Origin: Liopterus haemorrhoidalis
Lineage: Eukaryota; Arthropoda; Insecta; Coleoptera; Dytiscidae
Assembly (NCBI GenBank): GCA_963971575.1
Contig: OZ020618.1
Location: 35,070,731 to 35,134,730 of the forward strand
DNA: 64,000 nt
Direction: 5' to 3'
Position numbers and translations under genes: made by a program. Below the pieces are notes generated by a model. That model did not search any database. It worked only from the letters and a program-made list of their open reading frames with translations, and was not told the origin of the DNA. This document shows positions 44,748 through 55,372 of the stretch, piece by piece. Every line of letters starts with the position of its first letter. Position 1 is the first letter of the stretch.

Positions 44748-45262
44748 ATTTCGGAAACTGCTCAAAAATATGTTTCCATCCTCAGCGATTACAAGAGTGA
44801 GACACGTTCGAATTTACGTAGACTTTTTATACCAGGTGTTGTAGTAATGGGATGACGCGGTCTGTGTGTTACCATTGGTCGTTTAATTACGACCATGGGA
44901 TTGGGTCATATACCGGGTTCCGGGCTTGATGACCAGATTAAGGTTGTTTGTCACATGTGTTAATGAGATGTTTATTAATGGATTAGTGACAAGGATTAGA
45001 AAGGTTATTTTTGATGATAGGTAGACAGAGGTGAGAAAACTCTAGGCTGGTTTGGCTGAGAGCATCTTCAGAGTTTTCGATAAATAAAGACTGTTTAATT
45101 TTCTCTTAAATTTGTTTTTCTCACACGTTATGGGTTTAGCATCTCTCTATTAGAAGCATGTTCGGTTAGTTTGGAATTATAAGTTTTATTCTGGTGAACT
45201 TTCTTCTTACGCTCATTGACTCTCACCTGCAAAGGTTTGCAAAAGTCACCAATGTATTTTGA
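44748..45262 (-). pseudogene. Penelope-like element remnant (GIY-YIG fragment and 3' region)
   Basis: The minus strand at 45153-45262 reads KYIGDFCKPLQVRVNERKKK then YNSKLTEHA. This matches the middle of the GIY-YIG endonuclease of Penelope-like retroelements (usual form YIGQT-RSLKVR--EH, then S-L--H). Downstream on the same strand, after about 350 bp of decayed sequence, comes the terminal-repeat motif CTGAGGAT / GGAAAC...GTTTCC / GAAA (44749-44785), interrupted at 44747 by the hAT insertion. The reverse transcriptase upstream was not recognised. Together, the protein fragment and the repeat identify the 41.5, 44.8 and 49.6 kb repeats as Penelope-like. Confidence 0.65.
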
Positions 45263-46491
45263 TAAATGAATTTCCTAAATAAAATACTTTGAAGAAGTCC
45301 GCACGAGATATTACTAATAAAATATAATTTGAAAATTTGTATTTCTTAGAACGGAATTTTAAGAATTATAGAACATCTGCCGCAACATCTATTTATCCTG
45401 GATATGGCATTTTAACAAGATATAAATATTTTAAATCGAAAACCTACTCTATAGATTTATTGTAAATGACAATTTTATATCTTATGCAGTAGAAATAAAA
45501 AAACAAATTCTAGAAATAAATGATAATAATTTAAATCATGTGTTACACCTGTTCGAAATTACCTGTCTACCTAGGAAAGTTTTTGTTTTATCAAGTAGTA
45601 AATTTATGCCCTAGAGTGAGATGTAGATTCGTCTTGAGATTTCCGCACATGAGAAAATAATCGTATGTGTCTGCGAAGTTTAGTAAGTTTTGTCGTTCCG
45701 GCAATGGAACGATTTAATAGTTTCTATCTACATGTTCGGAATAAAGCAATTCAAGTACGACACAAAGTATAATTTGTTTTGAATTCGTATAATTGAAATT
45801 AAGTTGAATTTAACACATTTAATTCTGTGACTGAACTATTGTTACAAATTTTAGAAATTGAAGGTAAAGTTGGCGTCTGACTTACGTCTATATATTGAAC
45901 AAGCAGATTACCAGTACTTCACGCGGGATAAGTTCAATTAAGTTCATTTAAGTTGATTATAAAATAAATAATCATGTCTTTTAATAGTTCTTACCATACC
46001 TTCTTCCTCTTTTTATGTAGTTTACGTGGTATTCTCTTTCGGCGCACAAATGAAACAATCTTTACTTGAAGTCTCATCCTTGAATAGGCAACAAAACTGG
46101 CCGCGAGAGACAGCTCCTATAATGTATAGCGATTTGCGATACTGAGAAAGAATTGATATTTTGGTATCGATAATCGAATAAAAATTATCGATACCGGTAT
46201 CAAATAGAAAAAGAAAAAAATATCGATATTTTCAGGTTTCGAAAGGTAAAATGAATATATATTCTATAAACGTAAAAAAAAACATTTTATTCTTATAATA
46301 ACAATCTAATTGTTTTCAAAAATAAATTAGTATGGGCATTAAAGCAGTATGCATGACTGAGAAGTGACACATGACCTAAGTAACAATAAATTGGACACCT
46401 ACAAACAACGTAGACGAGGAATATTCTAGGAATTCATGGAAGAACTAATAAATAAGAGGCGTTCAAAAGAAAAGAGGTAGACGAGGCTATG
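45263..46491. other. No gene; TATCGATA-type repeat
   Basis: AT-rich. At 46130-46250, TATCGATACCGGTATC and TATCGATATTTTCAGG belong to the repeat also seen at 26540 and 47765. Confidence 0.4.
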
Positions 46492-46866
46492 GAGCCTAGC
46501 AATAGTTCATATACACAACAGTTTTGCAAGTGAAAGATCGGAAATCCTTTCGTAAATATTTTTATCTATTATCGTTTTCCTAATTCTGCTGTCCTAGATT
46601 TTTACTAACTATACTTAACCTAATTACCTTCATTGATTCTATTTACTAGAGTTCATTACACAATTTTTAATAGACTTATATTTGGGGGAAAATAAAGTAC
46701 TGTCTACCTAAAAACTTGGTAAGTAGCTTAGGTTTTGTAGTTAAAATCTAGGACAGCAGAATTAGGAAAATAAGGAAATCGATAATAGATAACAAACCTT
46801 TTACGAAGGGATTTCCGAACTTTTACTTGCAAAACTGGTGCGTATATGAACTATTTCTGATGCCTA
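46492..46866. mobile_element. MITE with about 130-bp inverted arms
   Basis: Left arm words ATAGTTCATATAC, CAGTTTTGCAAGT, CGGAAATCC and AATTCTGCTGTCCTAGATTT recur inverted on the right. The spacer is about 100 bp. I could not settle the target duplication. Non-coding. Confidence 0.75.
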
Positions 46867-47191
46867 TACTTAGGTTTGAGTGATTGTTTAAAATAGAATT
46901 AAACCCTCCACTCTTCTTCATTGCAAGCACCGAGAAAACTCCTTGGTCTATTTTGGTTAAATAGGTTCACACTTTGCTTCTTGGTGGTGACATTTTTAAT
47001 TAAAATACAAAAATAATCAATAACATTTCATAACCTCAAACGTAGATAAACAAGGCGCCAAACGCCAGCAACTTCTAAACCGTTCAACGCCTGTTTCTTG
47101 GAGTACTATGTTCAGCTCCATTGCGATTGCGTATCTTGCGCTACCAGTTTATACAAGAGTACAATTTTTAGAAGTGTTTCTTATTGAAAAC

Positions 47192-47650
47192 CAGTGGCGA
47201 AGAGAGACCTCCGCTAGACCTGCCCTCCCATAAAAAAAAATATATTTTTTTTAATTTAAAAAAGTTTTAGGTAAATCTTCAAAAATACCTCAAATTATGT
47301 TCTATAAAAATTTTTGTCCAAGGCTTGGTTTACTATATACGAATTTTTTAAAATTTTAAAGTTTAATAACTTCCGTTTCCGGTTTCGGATTTGCATTAAA
47401 ACAATAGGGTTCTTCCCAATTAACAGGAGAATTTTTTAGTACCAGAACGAACTCTCTAAGTTAAACCGTTCTTGAGTTATCGTGTATACACAGACACACA
47501 CACACAACACACACATACGGACGGCACTTCGAAAATAGGTTTTTTGAACTCCCTGGACCATGAAACGTGGTCATCAATCAAAATCTCGACATCGAAAATT
47601 TTCGCGATTACAATATTTGCCCCTTATATATTAAGGTCGGGCAAGTAAAA
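47192..47650 (+). repeat. Family B repeat, shorter copy
   Basis: Starts CAGTGGCGAAGAGAGACCTC and ends AAGGTCGGGCAAGTAAAAAT, like the copy at 52387-53069. The shared right half has TTCTTGAGTTATCGTGTAT, a CA repeat, ACATACGGACGGCACTTCG and CTGGACCATGAAACGTGGTC. Near the 3' end TTGCCCC-TTATATATTAA-GGTCGGGCAA forms an imperfect hairpin. About 225 bp of interior present in the longer copy is missing. Confidence 0.75.
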
Positions 47651-48781
47651 ATGTAATCACAGAAATATTTATATATATATATATATATAAATAAAAATTT
47701 TACTATATTGTTTTAACAAAAAAAAAAAGAAAGAAACGATACGATACTGGGTCAAATGTAGTGATATAAATAAAGTATCGTAAGATTAGTATCGATACTA
47801 AAATCACGATATCGAATGATACAAATCGATACTGGTATCGTATCAATAGTATCGGAACATCTCTAATAATACATATTAAAGTTAAAAAATATATATTTTT
47901 TCAAAATAAAGCTAACTGAATTTACGAAAGTTACCTTCCGCATTATTATGACTCTGTGAGAAGCCCGCCAGACAGTGTCATGTTAAAAAAAAACCTTTAC
48001 AATGCTAAACATGTTAAGGTTATAAAAGACTATTTTTTATAACTTATATTCATTCTTGTATTTTACGTGAAACTATGTACCTACTGCTAATTTTTAACTT
48101 GTAATATTAAAATAAAACTGTAACTCAATCTACAGTTACTCCCCATTACCCCGTTCCCTACTCCATACGTCTTCATACAATCCAAGAATTCCTAATAGAA
48201 TAATGCACAAATTAGAATATTTTAAAACTGTCGTAATTTCGGTTCAGGTCCACTTATTTACATAATTTTTACTTTGTTTTATTTATTCAATAATGTTCAA
48301 AGAAGAGGTTTATTTAATTTTGATAGACAAATTACAACTGAAAAGATTTCTAGGCGCTTTCTAACATTCACAAAATTTACAATAGTTGGAAATATTATGT
48401 AAGCGTAGCTTTTCTTCAAATTTTTAAAGTCTTTTTAACTAAAACAAACCGGAAAAGATTATGATGAGATTATAATATTTCGTTGTCAGCCCCTAAAACT
48501 ACTCATTTAAATTAAAATTCTGTTATGAAATATAGCCTATAATTTGCCCCGAATTCACCTTAAGGAGTTTTGAAAATCTGATGAAAATCGGTCGAGCCAT
48601 TTTGGTATGAAGACCATACAGACAAATAGACTTTCACATTTATATGTACAAATTATCGTCGCTATAAAGCGTTTCAACAAAATTTTATCAAAAATATTAG
48701 TTTTAAAATAGTAGATTTACAAATATTTTTATTGATGAAGGGTTCGTTAAGCGGGGTACATCTGCTTATGCTTATGGTGAA
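47651..48781. other. No gene; TATCGATA-type repeat
   Basis: At 47765-47865, AGTATCGATACTAAAATC and CGATACTGGTATCGTATC belong to the repeat shared with 26540-26630 and 46130-46250. The remainder is AT-rich; AAAATCGGTCGAGCCATTTT at about 48585 resembles a common insect mobile-element tail. Confidence 0.4.
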
Positions 48782-49102
48782 TGGAGAATCCGCAAGAACA
48801 ACGATATCCGAGAACTGTACTGAGTATTGCACCAGAACTGAGAGGTAGACGATTACAATGGATAGGACACTTGATGCGGATGAGAAAGGAAAGAATGGTT
48901 AGGAGGATATAGGAGGGAAGATTGCTACCCGTTGATCAGTGGAACCTCGCAAGAGATAGAGTGATCAGTTAACTGAAGATCTAACAAATATTTGTATACA
49001 GGAAACACATGGAAAGACCTGTCCATTAGCAGATCAAGATGGAGAACTTATATGAGTGAGGCAAAAGTCAACCCGACTAACAGCCCAAAGAAGAAGAAGA
49101 AG
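48782..49102 (+). pseudogene. RTE-type LINE, 3'-terminal fragment
   Basis: Plus-strand frames read WRIRKNNDIRELY, then (other frame) RGRRLQWIGHLMRMRKERMV, then SRSRWRTYMSEAKVNP. These are C-terminal segments of RTE-like ORFs (R-L-W-GH--RM, R-RW---V-EAK). It ends with a GAA-type microsatellite (AAAGAAGAAGAAGAAGGCC, 49085-49103), as does the fragment at 62212-62346. Several frame changes are present and the 5' part is absent. Confidence 0.75.
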
Positions 49103-49624
49103 GCCAAAGTCAAAATACTAAAAAAAAAAAATACAAACAGAGCCAACTTTATACACGATGAGGCAACACTTATGTTCACCTCAATTTTTTTTCCTTAATA
49201 AAAAGTGCTATAAAAATATGATTCAAATAAAACTTATTTGGGGCAATAGGGGTCAGACGATAACCTTATTAAAATTATTTTGCATTTGTTTTGCAAAAGG
49301 TATGATAGTAAATAACTTTTCTTCAAATTACACTACACATATTATTATAGAACTTTTTTTTCTTTATTCTACGGTGCCTTATATAACAAAATTTTTAAGA
49401 AAATAGCATTTTGTGGCCTTCAAAATGACGACTTATTTGTTGGTACATAATGGAAACAAAAGCATGCAATTGTTTCTACTTGTCAAATTGTGGAAATAAG
49501 TCACTAATCACTCATAATTTTTAAAACCACAAAAAGTCGCTTTTATCTAAAATTTAGGTTATGTCAGGATATAAAAGTTTTATACCGTTGAAAAGAAAAA
49601 AATCTTATTTGAACAATATTTTTA
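49103..49624. other. No gene recognised
   Basis: AT-rich; small open frames have no recognisable domain. Confidence 0.4.
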
Positions 49625-49905
49625 ATATCTTTGATATTATTTTGCAATGGTCCAATATTAATGCGGACACCGTTATTTTGGACGTTTGCCATTGCTGATA
49701 GTTCATCACTTCTCGTGGTCGCTGAAGACGGAAACAGATTGTTGAGCAGTTTCCGAAACGTCCGAATTTATTTTTTATATACTCATGAAGTATTATATCT
49801 TTTTGATACTAATACTCATTATTCTAGCCTAGTACTATCAGCAATGGCAAACGTCCAAAATAACGGTGTCCGCAACAATATTTTTATTAAGGAAATAATC
49901 ACGTT
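49625..49905. repeat. Penelope-like terminal repeat, uninterrupted copy
   Basis: Two arms of exactly 40 bp (49662-49701 and 49835-49874) are perfect inverted copies containing TGCGGACACCGTTATTTTGG. The 133-bp spacer holds CTGAAGACGGAAAC...GTTTCCGAAACG (49722-49760). The minus strand matches the copy split by the hAT at 41756-44739, giving an empty-site reference for that insertion. Confidence 0.8.
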
Positions 49906-50855
49906 GAACCTTCGTGTTGCTTCACCCTCTATACATATACATATATATAGATCACTATGTACAGAAGATTGGTATAACTTTAATATAACCCCCTATACCT
50001 TATGTAGAAATACGAAATATGCTAATATGTCCGTATGAAAAGCTCAAAAAATTATGCTAGAATGTAGATACTATAAATGATATTTACAATTATCGTATAC
50101 TATTTAACAACTACAGAAATTTCTTTATGCAACCAAACATTAATGTAATAAGTAATAATAAACAGTAAATTCCATTAAAAAAAATAAAATAAATCAAATT
50201 TGATATATCCTGTAAACTTGAATTTTTTTTCATATTGGTCAAGATTCATATATCTTTCTAAAATTACTAAATATTTCATTTAAACTATTTTTTATATCTT
50301 CGAACACATCAGAGAAAAATCGTATTCCCTCTATCTTGTTACACCCTGTATAACACTGAGGTATTAACAAAAAGTGATGCCTTAAAATAAATTTACATCC
50401 TATTAGAAATACAAAGTTGTCTCAGTTCCAAGTCAGTTACAAGACATCTATCACATAAATGTCTTTTGCTGTCACCTCTGCACGCACAGCTACAACCGTT
50501 GCACGTATCTCAGGACAGACAGATCGTTTGATTTTTGTTCTTGTTGGAGGAACATCTTCTGCTACTAATGTTTGTTTAACATGTTCGCTTCGATGCCGTT
50601 TGTGTAAATAATATGTGGTAACGATCATAAAATCATGTTCGTCGAATGGAGATCGTTTCATAGATAGTTAATCTTTTAATTGATCACTGTATCTAACTGA
50701 GTTTTAGCTGAAGTTTACAAAATTTTATAGACTGTAATTAAGACTTTACTACCACATATTATTTTTTAAGTGATTTATACTAAGAGTGATGGATGCTCGA
50801 TTTGAAATGAATTTCATTACATTTTACCCTGTATAAATGCATGCCATATTAATAA
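49906..50855. other. No confident gene
   Basis: A minus-strand frame at 50437-50661 (starts MKRSPFDEHDFMIVTTYYL, then Val/Ala-rich) has no recognised domain. ACACCCTGTATAAC at 50341 and ACCCTGTATAAATG at about 50825 look like right ends of TA-inserting elements, but their partners are not evident. Confidence 0.3.
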
Positions 50856-51075
50856 AATCATCATCATCATCATGTGCTATAAATGGTACAGACATTGGCT
50901 GTCACGGATCTTCACAAATTTCTATTCTCTACAACTGGTTCACTAAAATTATTCACTTTTACTGTCTTTAATTGCACTATTGTAATTGATAGTGCAATTA
51001 AAGTCTTTCTTTTTCTACCTGGTCCTCTACTTTCCTTGCATTTTCCTGCACATAAGTCTCATTATACACTTTATA
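50856..51075 (-). pseudogene. RTE-type LINE fragment with GAT tail
   Basis: The minus strand reads CAGKCKESRGPGRKRKT, resembling the basic C-terminal stretch of RTE-type ORFs (GK--GKRSRGRPR). On the plus strand the left edge is ATCATCATCATCATC (50858-50872), i.e. a GAT tail at the element's 3' end. A perfect 15-bp-arm hairpin (50966-51003) follows the basic stretch. Confidence 0.5.
50966..51003. repeat. Perfect 15-bp-arm hairpin
   Basis: CTTTAATTGCACTAT and ATAGTGCAATTAAAG face each other around an 8-bp loop. It lies in an RTE fragment, like the hairpin at 20656. Confidence 0.8.
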
Positions 51076-51079
51076 CAGT

Positions 51080-52230
51080 TTTGTAGGTATGACCACCAAA
51101 AAACCCTTATAACCTCACTCATGTGTCTGTCTGTATGGTAGAAACTGTAGCCAAACAGCTAAACAAAGTTTGCATGCTTGTACAACTTTAATACCCATAT
51201 ATAAGAAAAATATTGAGAGTTCCAAAAAATACAGTGTGGGATAAATATAAACAAATATGTATTTAATGGAAAAATAAATATATATTTTTTTAAAGCTGAG
51301 TGGGATAATAAATTAAACTTCTTAATGCGTGGATGAACTAACAAATTTTTATTGTTGAAAAATCTTTTTTTTAGTTTCTTCAAAATTATATCACCTACCT
51401 TATCTCCCAGAGGGGTTGACCTAAAAACCTGAAAAAATTTCAGTAATGTACATTGATGGGAATCAGAATAGTTCAACAGGAATTTTTGATCAGATTAATT
51501 TATCAAAAATATCTTTTTTGTGTAGTTGAAGAAAAATAATTATTACGTGGTATCGAATTTCTTAAGACATAGATTAAAGAACGAAAAGTAGTTTTAAAAA
51601 AATATTTTAATACGATTTTTTCAAAAATGTATTAAAAAAATCATTGTCCCGCACCCTTCCACCCAAAGGGCTTAAACTAAAAATTTGAAAATATTATAAG
51701 GAATGTACATATGTACATCTAAGCTGAAAACATACGGGAGGAATTTTTGATTAGATTTTGTTTTTGGAAAATATTGCAGTTTTTGTGTTTTTGACCAAAT
51801 TAATTATATTGTTACGCGTTAGGGCTCTTTAGATAAAAACACAGCACTTGGTGTAAAATATAGGTTTATTTTACCAAAATAAAAGTGTTTAATAACAACA
51901 TAAATTAAATGTAACTACAATTAATACACACACACTGAAGTTATTTTACTTCCCTAGCTTTTTGACAGCTAACCAACAAATCTTATTTTTCCTGTCACAT
52001 TGACACCCCTATATATCACAGGCCATGGAATATTAGTATAATTATACTCTTTTGTTTCTGCGTAGAAATATTCTGGAAATATTCCATAGGCGTGACAATA
52101 TTTTTAGTTCATAGCTAATTTCTGGTTAGTAATGTTACAGATTTTTTACTTTTATGACTAAGATAGTATATGTTATTTTTTGAAATTAGATAATAATTTT
52201 TTAAAAAATAACAGCAGAGAATCGAGTTGC
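51080..52230 (-). repeat. Family A repeat, copy interrupted by a solo LTR
   Basis: The minus strand follows the copy at 53254-54215. TTGTAGGTATGACCAC (51085) matches the complement of GTGGTCATACCTACAA (54060). ATGTACATTGATGGGAA matches the internal block, and GTTTTTGTGTTTTTGACC followed by AAATTAATTAT matches 53545-53575 inverted. A solo LTR (51810-52097) breaks the match, which then resumes through GTTAGTAATGTTACAG to GACTAAGATAGT. The right boundary is uncertain. Confidence 0.7.
51810..52097 (-). mobile_element. Solo LTR, Gypsy-like
   Basis: 288 bp with TG...CA ends. On the minus strand it begins TGTCACGCCTATGG and ends CCCTAACGCGTAACA. A 4-bp duplication ATAT flanks it (51806-51809, 52098-52101). 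TATATAGGGG (TATA-like) and AATAAA lie in the expected order on the minus strand. No internal retrotransposon sequence is present, consistent with LTR-LTR recombination. The paralogous unoccupied site is in the family A copy at about 53555. Confidence 0.85.
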
Positions 52231-52386
52231 TTTATTAAGGAGCTTGCACACATCAACGCAATCAGGAGCGCCTATCGTTATACCTTTTTTTTTAAAGGTA
52301 TCAAAGAGGAATACATTTTTTATAGTAGTGAAATAGTTATTAATCAAATAGTATAGAATAGAAAAATGCGTTTCTGAAACTAAAAC

Positions 52387-53069
52387 CAGTGGCGAAGAGA
52401 GACCTCCGCTAGACTTGCCCTCCCTTAAAAAAACAAGTAATAATAATTTAATTTAAATGAAAAAAAATTTTTTTTTAAATATTTGGGTAAATCTTCAAAA
52501 ATACATCAAATTATTTTCTATACAAATTTTTGTGTAAGGATTGGTTCACTAGTTACGAATTAATTGTCATGACCATGGAAACGTTACATATAAATATGAA
52601 AAATTTGAGACTTGGAAAAAATTTTCGAAATTTTTCATTTTATCAAAAAACGTCTCAAATAAAAGTTATTAGTTATTGCTTTTATAGTAACTGTTGTTGA
52701 ATAATTTTTTTCGAAATATTTTTCTGTTTCTAAATATTCGCAAAAATCTTAAAATCGACACGAGTAAACTTCCATTTCAAGCGCTCTTCATAAAAAAAAA
52801 TAAGGTTCTTCTCATTTAATAGGAGAATTTTTAAAAACCAGAACGAATTCTCTAAGTTGAACCGTTCTTGAGTTATCGTGTATAAACACACACAGACACA
52901 CTCACACACACACACACACAGATACACACACACATACGGACGGCACTTCGAAAATAGGTTTTTTGGATTCCCTGGACCATGAAACGTGGTCATCAGTCAA
53001 AATCTCGACATCGAAAATTTTCGATTACAATACTTGCCCCTTATATATTAAGGTCGGGCAAGTAAAAAT
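52387..53069 (+). repeat. Family B repeat, longer copy
   Basis: Same ends as the copy at 47192-47650. The interior has an additional segment including TCTCAAATAAAAGTTATTAG and CGCAAAAATCTTAAAATCG, which is also found inverted at 30110-30400. It has a CA microsatellite at 52885-52935 and the same TTGCCCC/GGGCAA hairpin at 53034-53061. Non-coding. It could be a Helitron-like or other non-autonomous element; no diagnostic end is visible. Confidence 0.75.
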
Positions 53070-53253
53070 ATGAATCCATTAATCAATATATTTATCATTA
53101 ATTGAAAGAAGACTTAGATACGAAGCAAATGCAAAAAAAAAAACGCAAAAATTTTTTAATTTAAATTTTCTTGTGACGAAATTATTTAAATTTAGTTTTA
53201 ATAATATAAATGCATTCTCTTAGTACTCAAATAACTAATAATAATGTTTATCA

Positions 53254-54215
53254 AAAATTGATGTGAAGTGTGAATTTTCACACATTTCAGGGTTTTGTAT
53301 GTATTTCATTACTATAAATGATTTATTTCTTTTTGATAGCTAAAAACAAAAGATTGAATCACAACGTATAGTATAATAAAATAACTGAACACTAGTGTGA
53401 TGTTCAAAACTCGGTCCTCGGCCGTTAAAATTGTTTCATTATATTTTTAATTTCAATAACAGACAAGCACTATCTTAGCCATAAATACAAAAAAAAAAAA
53501 TCCGTAACATTACTAGCCATAATTAAGCCATGAATTAAAAAATAATTAATTTTGCGAAAAACACAAAAACTGCATTATATTTTTCAAAAACGCAGTCAGT
53601 TCAAAAATTCCTCTCGCACGTTTCCGGCTTAGATCAATGTACATTACTTATGATTTTTTTGAGATTATTAGTTTAACCTCTTTTGGTAAAAGGGGGCGGG
53701 ACAAAAACTTTTTTAGCAAATGATTGGTTAAAATCGTGTTGAAAAAAACGAATTTTAAAAAACTGCTTTTTGTTCCTTAATCTACGTCCTAAGAGCTTTC
53801 TTTTGATACCACAAAATACATTTATAAAATATTTATAAAATACATAATTGTTTAATATTTTTATTAAATACATAATTGTTTATATTTATCTTGGGAAGCG
53901 CTATTTTGAACTTTCAGTATTTTTCCTATATGTGGATCAAATAGTTGTATAAGCATGCCAAATTTCAACTTTGTATGTTAACCGTTTGGCTACAATTTTT
54001 ACCGTACACACAGACAGACAGACAGACAGACACATGAGTGACGTTATAAGAGTTTTTTTGTGGTCATACCTACAAAACCTAAAAAGCTGTAGATATTGAT
54101 GTGACTATAGAAAAAATATTGTCCTAGACATCTAGCATTTTGTTGATTTCTTACACTTATTAAATAACTACAAAACCCTGAAGCGTGTAAAAATTCACAC
54201 TTCACATACATTTTT
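53254..54215 (+). mobile_element. Family A element, complete copy with inverted ends
   Basis: The left end AAAAATTGATGTGAAGTGTG, continuing to CATTTCAGGGTTTTGTA, appears inverted at the right end (54174-54215: ACAAAACCCTGAAGCG to CACTTCACATACATTTTT). ACAG repeats occur at 54008-54031. About 960 bp, no coding capacity. Partial copies are at 631, 1290, 38385, 51080, 62130 and 62550. A TIR-bearing non-autonomous DNA transposon is the simplest reading; no clear target duplication was found. Confidence 0.7.
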
Positions 54216-54896
54216 CCCCCTGTAATATGTACAATAAATTTTAATTGCTGGCTCCTTATCTTGCTTATTAACTCTCTTTTAGTTCCCATTTTTTCCATAA
54301 CCATATTAATGTTAATATTATTATTATTTAAAATAGGTCTTGTGGCATTTTATTGCAAAAAATATATTTATTCAAATTTCTTTAGGGTAAAACAAACTAC
54401 ATAATTAAAAAACACCACACTATCCACGACATAAAGTAAAACACCTTTGTTAATTTAAATCTTATTATTTAAATTAAATTAATTTAAATTATAATAGAAT
54501 ATAAAATTAAAATAGTTTTGTATTTTTTACGTTTTAACATTCAACGAACAATCAACAACTCGTAAACCATAGCAACCCTCATCCCTAACAAACTAACAAA
54601 TTTGGGCACAGTGGCGTCCCGTTACAGTCTTAATTTGTTGTACGCACATTTTTTTAAGGCTATTCTTGAATCTATATCTTGATAATACGTTCGTATAACA
54701 TTTAAAATTTTGTAATATTATGTTTTATCGCTTTTGTATTTTTTGCAACAATTTTTCTTTTATAGATAAATGGTGACTCTTGCTGCATTTCTAGAGTTTG
54801 AAAAAAAAAATACTTTGAAGCAGTTAAATCAATGAACTAATTAGCAAAAAGTTCATCAATAGTTACCATTCCTAACTGGCAGGTGTTATAAGACCA
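54216..54896. other. No gene; possible hAT end
   Basis: CAGTGGCGTCCCGTTACAG at 54609 looks like a hAT left end without a partner. Otherwise AT-rich. Confidence 0.35.
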
Positions 54897-55160
54897 GTGT
54901 TTCCATGGGCTTACAAAGCTGAAATATCTACCGGCGCAAAGAAAAAAAAAAAAAAAAACAAAAAAAAAGACGAAAAAAAAACGAAAAGTTATTATAAAAA
55001 AACTAAACGGATCAAAAAGACACTGCAGCGCGCCCTGTCAAAAAACAGACCCCAGCAGACGGGTACCTTCCATACCCTAGATAAGCCTCTGAGTGTTTCT
55101 CAACTGCCGGTTCTTGGACCGGTGCAGACCGTAGGTAAGTATCATTGGAACTCTATGTAA
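54897..55160 (+). CDS. Lys-rich open frame, unknown
   Basis: Eighty-seven codons with a poly-Lys first half arising from A-runs (55-80% A at 54940-55020) and a more complex second half (LQRALSKNRPQQTGTFHTLD, then LSVSQLPVLGPVQTVG). The second half is GC-richer and could be real protein or retroelement sequence. An AATAAA at 55160 is followed by TAA repeats, as at the 3' ends of the neighbouring R4-like element, so this may be the tail of another such element. No domain recognised. Confidence 0.25.
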   Translation: MFPWAYKAEISTGAKKKKKKNKKKDEKKTKSYYKKTKRIKKTLQRALSKNRPQQTGTFHTLDKPLSVSQLPVLGPVQTVGKYHWNSM

Positions 55161-55177
55161 TAAACTTTGTATCAAAT

Positions 55178-55372
55178 ACTAATAATAATAATAATAATAA
55201 TGCAGGGGAAGTTCTAAATGGCCATAACACCTGGCTATTTGCTAAGCTTTCGGGCCTGATGATCCCGCGAACCCTGAATCACGCAAGGAAAGTTCGCAAT
55301 GGTCGCAACATCTGACCATATCGAGCTTTTGGGCCTGATGATCCCACGTATCCTGAATAATAATAATAATAA
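55178..55372. repeat. TAA repeats and two 67-69-bp tandem units
   Basis: TAA runs at about 55178-55202 and 55356-55373 enclose two similar units (55211-55279 and 55292-55358). Both contain GGGCCTGATGATCCC, start with GTTC--AATGG and end CCTGAAT. The second runs directly into the TAA repeat. They look like duplicated 3' ends of a TAA-targeting element different from the one that follows. Confidence 0.65.

Noticed and set aside
46130..47870. TATCGATA-rich blocks considered as the two ends of one hAT
   Set aside because: Both blocks occur, but I could not match terminal bases or a duplication between them, and a separate MITE and a family B copy lie between.
50437..50661. Minus-strand frame starting MKRSPFDEHDF considered as a Harbinger N-terminus
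   Set aside because: The resemblance is limited to a few residues; no TIR or 3-bp duplication is found around it.
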